A DNA stretch of 64,000 nucleotides from Leucogyrophana mollusca (Eukaryota > Basidiomycota > Agaricomycetes > Boletales): positions 1-64,000 of the forward strand of contig MU266419.1 in the NCBI GenBank assembly GCA_021014945.1, read 5' to 3'. The translations under genes and the position numbers were made by a program. The notes beneath the pieces were generated by a model, which was given only the letters and a program-made list of their open reading frames with translations, was not told the origin of the DNA and did not search any database. Shown here piece after piece: positions 22,030 to 34,780 of this stretch. Position 1 is the stretch's first letter, and the number at the start of each line of letters is the position of its first letter.

Positions 22030-24200
22030 CCGTCACATTCCAGTCCTTGACCTTCGTGTTCAGGGGGTCATCCGTCCAGGAGCCATATATGCCCTTGTGT
22101 ATGCGCACAAAACAAAACGGGGAGTATCAGCATCGACGTTAAAAATGGGGAGGGTCAGTACCGATGTCGAGTAGCGTTTGTGCACACCGCCGCACGTCCC
22201 TCGAGCCCCAGCCCTACGCCTGGCTCTAAAACCTCAGCCCCCGCACCCAAGTCCAACCCCGTTCACGAACGCCCCCACCCCGACCGCAACCCAACCGCCA
22301 ATGCATAAACCCCAACCAGTGTCGGCGCCGGCGCCGGCGGGCACCAGACCCTACGACTGCGATGCATACTCGCGCCGTAACCAACCCCGACTCCCAGATT
22401 GCAGAGGGAATACGCACGCCACGCAAAAGGGGCATCAAACACCCCCCACCATGCACGCGCCACTTCCCCCTCCCCACTTCCACACCAAAAAACACGCCCG
22501 AAAGCCCGCAAACCAGTACGCCTCGACTCACCATGATGAAACAGGACCCTCGGCTCGGCCCACTTGTATGGGCAGAACTGCCACGCCTGGCCAGTCGTCA
22601 TGACGCAGACGACGCGCCCCCATGCGTCGTTCGCGCCGCCGAACTTGGCAAGGGCCTTGGTGGAGTCGATTATGAAGTAGCGCTGTCTTCGCCCACCTCC
22701 TCCTGCCCCTCCTCCGCCTCCTCCACCACTTCCCCCACCACTACTACTTCCGCCCCCGGCGCCAAGCGAGGAGGAGTGGGAGGACGGGACCGCGCGGTCA
22801 ACGGTGAGTCAACAGTGACGAGGTCCTCCCCGCGCCCGCCCTCCCTGCACACCGGCGCGTGGGCAGGCGACTGCGGACGCCTCGAAGACAGATTCTTGGA
22901 GGAAGCGCTTGACGTTGTGCATCGTTATGAGCGCGGTGGGGGGGAGGAGATTATGGTGATGGGAAGTTGATTCTGGGGCGGGGAGGGGGGCGTTTGGATA
23001 GAGGAGGGCATGAGAGGGGAGGGATGGGGAGGGATGGGATGGGGAGAGTTTGTGAGGGAGGACGGGGAGGGGGGCAGGAAACAAGGTGGGAATTGGCGGG
23101 ACCGGGATAGGAAGGGGTGGGAGAACAGGAGGATAAGAAAAGGGGAGGGAAATGAAGTGGGGGAGATGGGGAGAGAAGGGGGGTTGTACGTTTGCATACA
23201 AGATAGGAAAGAAGGGAGAGGAAGAGGGATGGGGGGTGTTAATGAGGTTGGGGCGAAGTGGGGGATGGGAGGGAATGGGATGGGATCAGAAGCAGGGACT
23301 CGGTATGACACGGTCGTACACGACATGGAGGGAAAATGGGAGGATAAGGCACAGAACAAAACAAAGAACTCAGTAGTTTTCCTGGCCTGCATCAGCTCGA
23401 GCCGCGCACTCGGCACCCTACGTCTCCTTGAGCTTCTTGAGCTTATCGGCGTATGCCGTGCGCAAGGGGGGGAAGTTCTGTGGGGGTGGGGGTGCGTTAG
23501 TTCATTTTGGAGTGAGAGAAGAGTGTGGTTGGTATGGTGGGTGCCAGGGCACTCACGTTAGCTTTCACCCCACGCAGCACGGTATTCCTATCCCTCAACT
23601 CGACCTGGTTCTCCCGTATCCACTTGACGACCTCGACATCCTGTGGGTACGAAACGTAGCACCGCTTAGTGGGCGAATCTGCGGCAGGCACGTGCGTGTG
23701 TTTCGGCGTGGCGGCGGACGGAGTGGGAGTGAGGGCGGGCGTCGAGCGCGGAGGCGTACCAGGCGGCGGCGTCAATTCCGCTAATGGGATGTGAGCCTAC
23801 GGGCGAAGCACAGCGCAGACTCACCCTCGAGCGGCAGGATCCGCCCACCCTGTGTCTGGTCCAGCGCACGTCCCTCAAGCCACTCGACGACCGTCTTGCG
23901 CTCGATAGCACTCACGAACCCGACCGCGAGGCCGAGCTCCCTAGCTTGCTTGACGTACTCTGCGCCCTGTGCGTCGCGGAGGAGCCATGCGAGGTAGACG
24001 GCTTCGAGAGAGTAGCATTCGGCGGGTGAGCTGGGCTTGGTATAGCGGGTTGGGGTGGACTTGGGGGGGAAAGGGACGGAGCGAGGACGAGGTGGGTGGC
24101 GATGGCAAGAGAGTCGGGTGTGGGTGCGTATGTTATGGGTGTGTTTGATTTTATGGCGTTGCAGAGGACGAGCAGCGCGTCTGTCGTGTTCACCGTGCTC
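22030..24200 (-). pseudogene. CDC73-like relic K3, the longest copy
   Basis: Nearly all parts of a CDC73 gene can be followed on the minus strand: N-terminus TTDALLVLCNAIKSNTPITYA (about 24193), SVTER/VEW region, RCYVSYPQDVEVVKWIREN (about 23650), LRTAYADKLKKLKE-like exon (about 23430-23470), LITMHNVKRFLQESVFEAS (about 22925), RVVCVMTTGQAWQF (about 22600) and a remnant of the last exon near 22060. Frames are interrupted, one intron is swollen by a purine-rich insertion, and the last exon is degraded. It is the best copy for inferring the parental gene. CDC73 acts in transcription elongation as part of PAF1C; this copy is unlikely to. Confidence 0.6.
22975..23295. repeat. Purine-rich tract inside K3
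   Basis: The plus strand is almost entirely G and A for about 320 bp, mainly GGGA/GGAG runs. A shorter version is at 28095-28280 in the equivalent position of K4. Confidence 0.7.
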
Positions 24201-24239
24201 GTCGCTGGTCCAAATCGAGGTGCCAGTGTTGTTTACGTA

Positions 24240-25538
24240 ATACGGTGACCATTTTCGTAAACCAACTCCGCCAGGTCAAAGGGTTCCCTTGTTGCTCGTC
24301 GGCCTCAACATCGGCCAACGTTGCCCTGCTCCCGCCCGCCCAAACGCCCGCCGTCAACGGCGGCGCGTTGCACGTATCCCTGAATACTAGGTCTTGGGCA
24401 TATGCAGCGAGTCGCTGGGGTGACACATCTGCATACAAATTATCCAAGCACGCATTCCACTGTCTATGGCGTCCCACCGGTAGGCACCTTCAAATTCCTT
24501 GCTTTCACGTTTGGCCCCCATCGATATCACACCCACATCCACGCCCAAAGACCACTATCACCAGCATCACGCCATATGTGACCTGGACCTCGCTCCTCCT
24601 CCACCACTTGTCGCTCGTTTTCTGCACACCGATAGGCGACTTTGCCCTCAATTTTAACTTCGTCCGAGGCCGATCATGCTAATTCCCCCATCCCAGGCCA
24701 GTGCCGGTCAGTACGCATCGTAGAACTTGAGGCTTGAAGCACCACAGTGCTGTAAGCTGATGCCGATCCTCGATGCCCACTCGATGTCAAATGCTAACGC
24801 TGCGTGCACACTTCGAACGAATACAGAAAGCCCCGCTGGCTCGGGTGTCCACCCGCTGTTGCGTACGGATAATCCACTATCCGCGCTGTGCGCACCCTCC
24901 TCCCACGGGGGTGCTTGCTAGGGTATGGCGACGAGCAGGAGCCAATGGCAGTACCGAATATCATCAAGGTTCGTGACCAGCGGTGAGGGGCATTGACGCG
25001 GTCGAGTGTATGCCTCCCGTACGCCTGCACGAAGCGCCGGTGGGTAGCAAAGCATTCCGAAGTCGATGCCGGCCCGACCACGACCTGACCCGGCCCTGGG
25101 CGGCGCAAGAGGATGATAGGACACCCAATAATGGGTAGGGAGCACTACAAGCATTCTCCGCTACGAGCCGAGCTTATCTACGATGACAGGGCGTCTGGCG
25201 ATAATAACCAAAGGCCCAAAAATCGGGGCCAAAGGACGGAAATGGTCATATATGACGAGTGAAGATCCAGTGTGAGCAAAGGAGACGGGGGTGGAATCAG
25301 CGACCGCCCAAGTTGAAAGGAACGCAAAAATATACCTTCAACGTCACATTCCAGTCCTTGATCTCCGCCTTGGGGAGTCATTAGCCACGTCGTCCTATGC
25401 TGCGTTCGTGTCTTCGATCGGTGACTTCGCAGGGGGAGCCGACGACGAGAAGGAATGACTCCCCGGTGTGCACGTTCTCGGAGTTGGTCTCGATTTTCCC
25501 AATCGTTCCCCTCTCAGACTGAATTAGACTAATATTAT
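24240..25538. repeat. Duplicated blocks X and Y
   Basis: Block X is followed by block Y (about 24960-25400), which also occurs at 30380-31220 and 41330-42030. Y ends in a short CDC73-like last-exon fragment (CACATTCCAGTCCTTGATCT-like, about 25340). No gene is seen. Confidence 0.5.
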
Positions 25539-25742
25539 TGGGTCGAGCGCTGAAGCGCTGTTTCGAAGGCGCTTATCTGGTGGATAAAAATACATTGGCA
25601 GTGCCGCACCCATACAGCAACATGAGCGAGCATATAGACAGCATGCTCGCTTTCAGTATCTGTCCCTCATACCCCATCGCCTGCCCCATACGTCGTCCCA
25701 GAACGCTGACCGAACGACCCATCTCTCCCATCTCCACACCCG
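25539..25742 (+). promoter_or_regulatory. P block: promoter region of WD40 gene C
   Basis: ATTGG is retained. The second box reads CACCCATAC and is lost. CATATAGACA lies at 25631 inside the GAGCAT..ATGCTC inverted repeat. Confidence 0.5.
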
Positions 25743-27923
25743 ATGTCGAAGCCGCATGAGCCGAGGTCTTCGGTCGAGCGTACATCGCATCCTCCGACGA
25801 TGGTTTTCAAAGGGCACACCCTCATCGTCACGTCTGTCGCTTATTTTCCCGATGGACGGCACATAGCGAGTGCGTCCTGGGACGAGACAATTCGCATCTG
25901 GAACGTTGAGACCGGGCAACAGGACGGAGAAGCTTTGGAGCACGATTCCGGCGTCGAAGCTATAGCAATTGCTCCGGACGGCGGGAAAATCGCAGGCAGA
26001 GTGGAGGGCGGACTGATCGTGTGGGATGTGGTGAGGCGGAAAAGGGTACGGGCGGTCAAAATAGACGGCGACGAGGGGATGGTTGAATATGTGTTGGTCG
26101 TGACCTTTTCGCCAGATGGTCGCTGCATTGCTACTGCATCGTCGATAGGCATCTCGATACGGCTGTGGGATGTGGATACAGGCAGCCTAGTCAGAGAACT
26201 ACACCACCTGACACTGTGCTTGTCGTTCTCACCAGATGGCGCACGCATCGCCACTGGGTCGTACGACGGGTCTTTCCGGGTGTTGGAGATCTCGACTGGC
26301 AAGACTGTCGTCAGTCCCATGCGAGGCCATGCGGATAGAGTGAATTCGCTGGTGTATTCACCGGACGGTCGTCTCCTGGTCACTGGATCAGAGGACGGAA
26401 GCATTCGAGTATGGGACGCAGCAACGGGACGGGAGGTGGGAAGACCAATGCTGCAGCCCAGGGACAAACCCTGGCGAGTTGCAATCAGCACAGATGGGAA
26501 GAGGATTGCAAGTGTCTCTTTTGACCTGACAGTGCGATTGTGGGACTTCGAGACGCGACTACAAGTTGGAGATCCATTTGCTGGTCGAGCCTTCCCGCGC
26601 TCTGTAGCATTCTCACCAAATGGACGCTTCGTAATTAGTGGGGGGACTCGAGATGTCTGCCTGTGGGACACAGACGCGGGGCTTGACAGCCTTGTAAGTG
26701 TTGCTCCCCACTCGACACGGCACCCGCTCTAACCTCGTCCCCTAGCCGTCTCCGCCTACCACCAGGGACCGGGAGTCACCCGTAGGCTTCATTTTGTGTC
26801 CGTGCATTTCTAACCACTAACACACATCCTTCGTACTGTAGCGCTCCATTGCTCCTTCGGCACACGTCACGACGCACCCAAGCCCTCCCCCTCCCCAACT
26901 GAAGCGGACCCCATCCAAGCAACACGGAGATACTTCTTCACTGAGTTCATCTATACTCGACGTAAGCTTGCTTCCCTGTCGTGGACGGGATGGGTGCCTC
27001 GGATGTTAATTCTGCGCTATGCAGCTTCCTGCAGTGGTGCAGCCGCAACCTGAGCGCGCGAAGGAAGTTGAACGAGCACCGAGTATAGACGACTGGGATT
27101 CATTCCAATCACACCACGTATGTTTGTATCAATATTTTACATGCATCTATAGTCTCACCGTAATACCCTTTAGCGACCTACTGCAGAACCTGCCGAGACT
27201 CAGCAAGACCTCCAAGCCGAACCGGAAAGCCTGAACACTCTGCCTTCCGCAGCAGAGTCTGGAAACCAATGGATGCGTATTATACGTCGACCCTGGCAAC
27301 ATTTGCGGTCGCGCAGACCTCGTGCCCACGTAGAAACGCTGCAGGGCTCTCCCCACTTGCCTCCCGAAGAACATCCAACGCCCCGCAAACATCCTGATGT
27401 GAATCAATCGTGGCCATGTCCTCACTATGGATATTGACTTGTGTGTATTTACAGCCTGGTCCAGCTGCCGATCCCTCAGTCATACCGAAGCAGGGCGATC
27501 ACCCCGGAGACGAAACCCACATGCGAAATTCCGCCACGCAAAAACAGCCCCCGATGCGCTTCTGGAATCGTCTACGCAGAAGGGGCGTCTCCCGCGATGA
27601 ATCAGGACCTCGTGGCCAGAAGAAACCAACACCCGGAGTCGCCGACGTCGCCGGCGGACGGGACAAAGTGGCAAGTACATTCTGTTTCCCCTCGTAGTTA
27701 TATAGCCTAAACATCCTTCGGACAGCGATTGATAATGTCACCAGACAGGGAGCGGTATGGTATCCCTCCCCCGGAGCCTGTGGAACTGCCGCCAATCGCA
27801 AGTCGGCCGCCTTCATTCTTCGAGATAGAGGAAGATCCCTTAGAGTGGTGGTCGTGGTCGAGAGAGCTACGGGAGCTAATATGTTGCTATTGGTGCTTCC
27901 CGCGCAACCAACGGTCTGTGTAG
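25743..27923 (+). CDS. WD40 propeller protein with conserved tail, gene C
   Basis: Exons 25743-26693, 26746-26781, 26842-26961, 27025-27117, 27174-27398, 27455-27670 and 27726-27923 give 612 residues, with all junctions phase 0. The propeller begins VFKGHTLIVTSVAYF; one inter-blade loop (LHHLTLCLSFSPDG) is a few residues shorter than in gene A. Exon 5 is two codons longer than in A, B and D and is shared in this form with gene E. Intron 6 begins GCAAGT. Tail motifs [11 protein letters not shown] and CCYWCFPRN are present. The frame is intact. Confidence 0.85.
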
Positions 27924-28094
27924 GCCACTGTTCGTCTTTCTGTCGTGATACCTACGTTGTTGTAACATCTATGCAATTGCCCGGGGTCGGGACTACATTC
28001 AATGCAGCGGACATAATGTTGCACTGAGCTAGTCATCAGGACTGGTTTGGGTAGATCCCAACATGCGTCGAGGCACCGTTTGAGAAGCGGTTCC
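27924..28094. other. Duplicated 3' block of the WD40 unit
   Basis: Near-identical to the sequence after gene B. It joins the purine-rich part of relic K4 directly. Confidence 0.5.
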
Positions 28095-29190
28095 GGAGAG
28101 GAACCACGTACCTCGGGGGAGGAGATTATGATAATGGGGGAGGTTGATTCTGTGGGCGGAGAGAAAGGGATACAGGAGGACGGGGGCGGGAGTTAGCAGG
28201 CAAGTTTGAATGGAAGAGAAAGGGGGGGTGGGAACGGGGTGGTGGGGAGAGTTAGCGAGGTTTTGGGTCGGAGAGTAGGAAAGAGGTTGAGGACGTGGAG
28301 GGTCATGAGGGTCAGCACTCGGTATGACACGGTCACACGACATGGGAGAGGGTGACTTGGATAAGGCACAAAACAGCACACACTGGCTTTCCTGGCCTGC
28401 ATCAGCCCAAGCCTCACACTCGTCGACGGGACGACAGCCTGGCCTTTATGGCCCTGCGCATCTTTGAGCTTCTTGAGCTTCTCGGCGCATGCCGTGCGCA
28501 GGGGGCAGAAGTTCTGTAGGGTAGGGTATGCGTTAGTTCGTTGTGTGTGAGTGAGATAAGCGTGTGGTTAGTATAGTAAGTAGTGTATGCGCGGCAATCA
28601 CGTTAGCCTTTGCCCCGCGCAGCACGGTATTGCCATCCCTCAGCTCAGCCTCGTTCTCCCGTATTCACTTCCGACCTCGACGTCCTGCGGGTCCGCGACG
28701 TAGCGTCGCTTAGCGGGCGAATCCGGGGCGGACAGAGGGAGGGCGGGGGGTCGAGTGCGGATTGTCGATTCGGTTAACGGAGCGTGAGCCGCATATAGAC
28801 AAAGCACAGCCGAGACTCGCCCTCCAACGGCAGAATCCCGCCCTGGGTCAGGTCCAGCGCTCGCCCCCGAGCCACTCGACGACCGCCCTGCGCTCCGTGA
28901 CGCTCACGAACCCGACCGTCAGGCCGAGCTCCCTAGCCTGTTTGACGTACTCTGCACCCTGGGCGTCGCGCAGGAGCCGCGCAAGGTAGACTGCCTCGAG
29001 TGAGTAGCATTCTGTGGGTGAGCCAGGCTTGGTGTAGCGGGTTGCGGTGGACTTGGGGAGGGAGGGACAGAGCGAACACGAGGTGGGTGAAGGTGGCGAG
29101 AGTCGGGTATGGGTGCGTATGTTATTTGTGTGTTTGATTTTATGGCGTTGCGGAGGGCGAGCAGCGCGTCTGTCGTGCTCATCGCTGGCC
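28095..29190 (-). pseudogene. CDC73-like relic K4 (N-terminal two thirds)
   Basis: Minus-strand motifs include TTDALLALRNAIKSNTQITYA (about 29182), a PTECYSLEAVYLARLLRDA region (about 29010), an EYVKQARELGLTVGFVSVTE region (about 28960-28900) and an NFCPLRTACAEKLKKLKDA exon (about 28510-28460). The C-terminal domain is absent, replaced by the purine-rich tract and WD40 3' block. Frames are broken. Confidence 0.55.
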
Positions 29191-29199
29191 GAGGCCGGG

Positions 29200-31860
29200 G
29201 TGTTGGTGCTGTTTACGTAATTAAAAGAGCATTTTAGTTTGCCAACTCCGCCAAGCCAAAAGGTTCTCTTGTTGCTCGTCGACCCCAACGTCGTCGATGG
29301 CGGCACGCTGTATATGTCCTGTACCACAAGGTCTGGGGCATACGCAGCGAGTCACTGGGGTAACACATCTGCATACAAATCCAATCACGTATTCCACTGT
29401 CTACACCATCCCACCTCCAAACTTCCTACCCTAACGCCTGGCCCTCATCGATCCTCCACTCACATCCACTCCCAGCGACCCCCATAAACAGCGTACGCTG
29501 TATGGACGTGGACCTTTCTCGTCCACCTCCACCTGTCCCTCGTTTTCTGCACATCGAATGGCGACCTGACTCTCAATTTCAACTTCACCCATGACCAATC
29601 ATGCTAAACCCCCGAGCCAGTCCCGGCCAGTATGCGTCAAGATGTCATATGCTAAAACCGCGTGCAGGGTTTAAACGCGTACAGGAAGCCCTGCAGGCTC
29701 GACTGGTTACCTGCTGTTGCGTACGGATAAATCACCATCCGATTTGTGCGCACCCTTCTCCAACGGGGAGTGCTTGCTGGGATATGGCGACGAACAGGAG
29801 TCAGTGGCACTCCTTAAGACCTCAACGTCTCAACATCCCCAACATCGCCCTCCTCCCGCCTGCCCAAACGACCCCCGTCGATGGCGGCACACTACGCGTG
29901 TCCCGTACCCACTAGGTCTTGGGCATATGCCATATGTAGCGCGTCGCCGGGATGACCTATCCACGGCGGTTCCCCATCCCTACGCATACAAATTCTCTAA
30001 GCGCGTTTTCCAACCCATCGGTAAACACCTTCAAACTTCTTGCTTAATGTCTGACCCTCATCAATGGGCGGGCGTCCACACTCAAATGACCGCCATCAAC
30101 AGCGGCACGCTATGCGTGACTTGGTCCTTGCTCCTCCCCCGTCACTTGTTGCTCGTTTTCTGCGCATTGAATGGCGACGTAGCCCTCAATATCAACTTCG
30201 TCCGTGCCGATCGTGCTAATCCTCCGATCCCCAGGCCAGTGCCGGTCAGTACGCATCATGAACCTTGAAGCTCGACGCTTGAAGCACCACGGTGCTGCGC
30301 GCTGACGATAATTCTAAGTGCCGCTCGGTGTCAAATGCTTGCTAGGGTGTGGCGGCGGCCGGGACCCAATGACGGTGCCGAATATCATCAAGGTCTGACT
30401 CTCACTGTGTTCATCTCCCCGATCCCGTACGTAGCGCTCCACATTTCCGCGTCACAGAAACGAGCCTTGATGGAGCGGTGAGGGCCGTCGATGTGGCCAA
30501 GTGTGTACCTCCTGTACGCCTGCATGGGGCGCCGGGGGAAGGTAAGTTGATTTGGACGCCACTCAATAGCCCCGGTGAGTTGGGGATTCGGGACTTCCAG
30601 GAGTTGGATAGGGTCATTCCGGGCGTCATACGTAGTGTATCAGCATGGTGCTGTTCTGTTCGTGTCTGAACCCTCGATCCCGCTATTGGATCATCTTGTG
30701 CCCGCTCGGCCTACTCCATCGGTCATCGTCGCATCTCTTCAGAACGAAGTGCCCACCAATAGTCATCACCGCGCTCACTGACGCGACCAGCATACTCTCA
30801 TCTGAATTGCTGTTTTGCTGGATATCTCAAGAACTTCAAGATTCTGCAATCTACAGGCGAAGCCAGGCTCGACAGTTATCCTCCTCAAGTAGCGAACCTT
30901 TCCGAAGGCGATTTCGACCCGACCACGACTTGACTTGGCCCTGGGCGGCACAGGAGGATGATAGGACCCCCGATAATGCCTGGGGAGCACTACAATCACT
31001 CTCGGTTACGAGCCAAGCGTACGTGCCGATGACAAGGCGTGTGGTGATAATAACCAAAGGCCCAAAATCGGGGCCAAAATATGGACTAACGGACATATAT
31101 GACGAGTAGAGATTCGGTGCGAGGTAAGGGGGCGGGAGTGCAGTCAGCGACCGCCAGGCTGAAAGGAACGCAAAAACGTACCCCCAACGTCGTTCTGACC
31201 CCTGATCTTGTATAATATACCCCCTTGACTGTGCAGGCGCAAGCAGATGTCCACCATTATCAGTGTCAGTGAGTTAGCGCCGCGTCTGGGTGACCCACCC
31301 CGACAAGCCTGGGCATTCACCAAGGTGGCTGTCTGCGGTCAGGACGCAAGCTGGTCGCTCGGATCACGCGAGAAACAATGCTTGTGCAGGCGAGGCAGCG
31401 GCGCGCGAAGATTTGTGAAGATCCGACTATGTGGGCGTGGATGTGGGGGAGCAGGTTGGACAACGCTCCGAGTTGTGACATCCCGAGCGCTTGACTGGAC
31501 AAGTGAATGTTCCAGCATGGAACGAGCTCGACAAGTGCCCAGCAAGAAACGTGTACGGTGCACTACATGTCGTCCTGGGCTGCGTTCGTGTCTTCGATCG
31601 AGACTTCGCAGGGGGAACCCACGACGAGAAGTGACGGCTCACTAATGGTGTTGCCTGTCACATTCTCGTTCTCGGTGTTGATCTCGACTTGCCCAATCGT
31701 CCCTCCTTGGTCCACTCCAGCGCCCACCAATAAGTGCGCCTTGGTAGCGAGATTTGACGCGTGAGGTTTTGTGAGGCCTGGTACAGGAGAGGCTTTGTAA
31801 GCCTATTATGTGCGTCGAAAAGGTCTATTATTAGGTCGACCGCAATAACGTGCGTCGAGA
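29200..31860. repeat. Duplicated blocks X, Y and R, no gene
   Basis: X about 29220-30300, Y about 30380-31220, R about 31260-31730. Parts of X occur twice within this stretch (the Cys/Pro-rich shadow frames near 29240 and 29850). No frame is conserved among copies. Confidence 0.5.
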
Positions 31861-31867
31861 AGACGCA

Positions 31868-32070
31868 TTAGGTCGAGCGCAGAAGGGCTGTGTCGAGGGC
31901 GCTTATCTGCTGGCCAAAAACACATTGGCAGTGCCGCGCCAATACAGCAACTTGAGCGAGCTTATAGACAGCATGCTCACTTGGAGTTCCTGTCCCTCAT
32001 ACCCCATCGTGCTCCCCAAACGACGCCTCAAAACTGCGACTAGCTGGCCCATCTCCCCCATCTCCACAAG
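31868..32070 (+). promoter_or_regulatory. P block: promoter region of WD40 gene D
   Basis: Both CCAAT boxes are intact (CATTGGCAGTGCCGCGCCAA) and the TATA element is closer to consensus (CTTATAGA at 31961). Confidence 0.55.
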
Positions 32071-34257
32071 ATGTCGAGCCCAGCTGAGCCCAGCTCTTCG
32101 GTCGAGCGTACATCGCACCCTCCGATAAAGGTTTTCAAAGGGCACACTCGCTTCATCGAGTCTATTGCTTACTTTCCCGATGGACGACACATAGCGAGCG
32201 GGTCCTGGGACAAGACCATTCGTATCTGGAACGTTGAGACTGAGCAACAGGATGGAGAATGTTTGGAGCACGAGTCGGAAGTCAAAGCTATAGCAATAGC
32301 TCCGGATGGCGGGAAAATTGCAGGTAGAGTGGTGAACGGACTGATCGTGTGGGATGTGGAAAGACGGAAAAGGGTACGAAGAATCAAAATAGACGGCGAC
32401 TTCGAACACGGTGTATCTGCGTTAATCGTAACCTTTTCCCCAGACGGTCGTTGCATTGCTACTGCATCGTCGGTGAGCACCTCGATACAGCTGTGGGATG
32501 TGGACACAGGCAGCCCAGTCAGAGAAATAGAGCACCATGTCGACACGGTATGGTGCGTGTCGTTCTCACCAGACGGTACACGCATCGCCGCTGGGTCATC
32601 CGGGGGGTCTTTCCGAGTGTTGGATGTCTCAACTGGCGGGGCTGTCGTTGGTCCCACACAAGGTCATGCGGACGTAGTGGAGTCGCTGGTGTATTCGCCA
32701 GACAGTCGTCTCCTGGTCACTGCGTCAAACGATAGAAGCATTCGAGCGTGGGACGCTGCGACAGGACGGGAGGTGGGTAGACCGATGTTGCTACCCAGGA
32801 GCGCAATCCTACGTATTGCAATCAGCGCGGATGGAAAGAGGATCGCAAGTACCTCGCCTGACAAGACAGTGCGATTGTGGAACATGGAGACGCGACTACA
32901 GGTTGGAGATGCATTTGCCTGTGGAGCCCCCGACCGGATACAGTCCGTAGAATTCTCGCCAAATGGACTCTTCGTAATCAGTGGGGGGAGTCGGGATGTC
33001 TATTTGTGGGACACAGCCGCGGTGCTTGATAGCGGCCTAAGTGTTACTCCGACCTCGATAGGCACCCGCTCTAACCTCGTCACTTAGCCGTCTCCATCTA
33101 TCACCGGCAACCGAGAATCATCCGTACGCTTCAATTTGTGTACGTGCACTTTTCTACCCACTAACATGCATCCTTCGTGTTGCAGCACTCCAATGTTCCT
33201 TCGGCACACGCCACAACGCACCCAAGCCCCCCCTCCCTCCAACAGAAGCAGACCGCATCCAAGGCCCACAGAGATACTTCCTCAATGAGTTCGTCTATAC
33301 TCGATGTAAGCTTGCTTTCCTGCCATGGAGGGGATGGGTGCCTCGGATGTTGATTTTGCGTTATGTAGCTTCCCGCAGTGGTGCAGCCGAAACCCGAGCA
33401 CCTGAAGGAGGCTCAACGAGCACCGAGTATAGACGACTGGGATTCATTCCAACCACTCCGCGTATGTGTGGATCGACATTTTAAATGTATCTATAGTCTC
33501 ACTGCACTATTTTCTAGCAACCTACTGCAGAACCTACCGAGACTCAGCAGGAACCCCGAGCCGAACTCGGAAACCTGAACACTCCGCCTTTCGCATCCGA
33601 CAACCGATGGACGCGTATCATACGTCGGCCCTGGGGACATCTGCGGTCGCGCAAACCTCGTGCCCGCGTAGAAACGCCACAGGTCTCTCCCCGCCCGCCT
33701 CCCGAAGAACATCCACCGCCCCACACACATCCTGCTGTGAATTATTCGTCGCCATGTCCTCACTATGAATATTGACTTGTGTGTATTTATAGCCTGGACC
33801 AGCTACCGATCCCTTAGCTATACCAACGCATGGCGATCACACCGGAGACGAAGCCCACCTGGGAAATTCCGCCACGCAAAAACAGCCCCGGATGCACTTC
33901 TGGAACCGTATGCGCAGAAGGAGTGCCCCCCGCAATAAATCAGGACCTCGCGGCCAGAAAAAACCAACACCTGGAGTCGTCGACGTCGCCGGTGGACGTG
34001 ACAAAGTGGTAAGTCCATTCTGTCCCTTTCGTAACTCATTAACCTAAACCTCCTTCGGACAGCGATTGGTAATGTCACCGGACACGGAGGAGTACGGTGT
34101 ACCTCCAGAGCTTGTGGAACTGCCGCCAATCGCAAGTCGCCCGCCTTCATTCTTTGAGATAGAGGTAGACCCCTCGAAGGGGTGGTCGTGGTCAAGAGAG
34201 CTACGCGAGCTAATATGCTGCTACTGGTGCTTCCCGCGCAACCAACGGTCTGTGTAG
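32071..34257 (+). CDS. WD40 propeller protein gene D, first 5' splice site lost
   Basis: The exon equivalents are 32071-33036, 33088-33123, 33186-33305, 33369-33461, 33518-33736, 33793-34008 and 34063-34257. The intron-1 donor, GTAAGT in A, B, C and E, reads CTAAGT at 33037-33042. Read-through ends at the TAG of the old acceptor (33085-33087) and gives a 338-residue propeller without tail. The downstream tail exons remain fully open with good splice sites. Either the loss is recent or another donor is used, for example the phase-0 GTAATC at 32974, which would cut into the last blade. Intron 6 begins GTAAGT here, unlike the GCAAGT of the paralogues. The propeller begins VFKGHTRFIESIAYF and is intact. 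Confidence 0.75.
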
Positions 34258-34780
34258 GCCACCGTTCATGTTTCTATCGCGATACCTACACTGTTGTAAC
34301 AACTATACAATTGACTGGGGTCGACACCACAGTACTTAATTGATCCGATCTAGCGGACACAGTGTTGTGCTGAGCTAGTCATCAGAACTCGTTTGAGTAG
34401 GCCCCAACATGCATAAAGGAGCTGTTTGAGAAGTGGTTCCAGAGATGAACCATGTACCTTGTGTGTGTCGAGAATATGAATCGTCAGCATTGGAGCTGGA
34501 GGTGCTTACCGTATCTTTTAAAGCATACGCTTACAACACCTATACTGCGGCGCGACATCTACACAGGTGGTAAGGGGGAGGGTGTTAGTCCGATCAAGGT
34601 GGGGTGTTCGGCGGGGGCAGAGTTTGAGTTGAACGAGCAGCGTTGTTAATTCGAGTTGGATTGACGCGAGGTGAGATAAACCGGAGCAGGTCAATCCGAG
34701 GTGAACAATCACCAGCCAACTCGAGGTAGACGCGCGAGCCAAAATGGCCACGGAAACGCACCTTCAGCTCCGTCACATTC
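34258..34780. repeat. WD40 3' block and degenerate short repeats
   Basis: 34258-34520 matches the sequence after genes B and C. 34645-34780 is the 20-24 bp GATAAACC/CAATTCGAG repeat that abuts the CDC73-like last exon. Confidence 0.5.

Noticed and set aside
24245..24682. 145-codon plus frame in block X as a gene
   Set aside because: The frame is not conserved in the other copies of block X despite clear nucleotide similarity.
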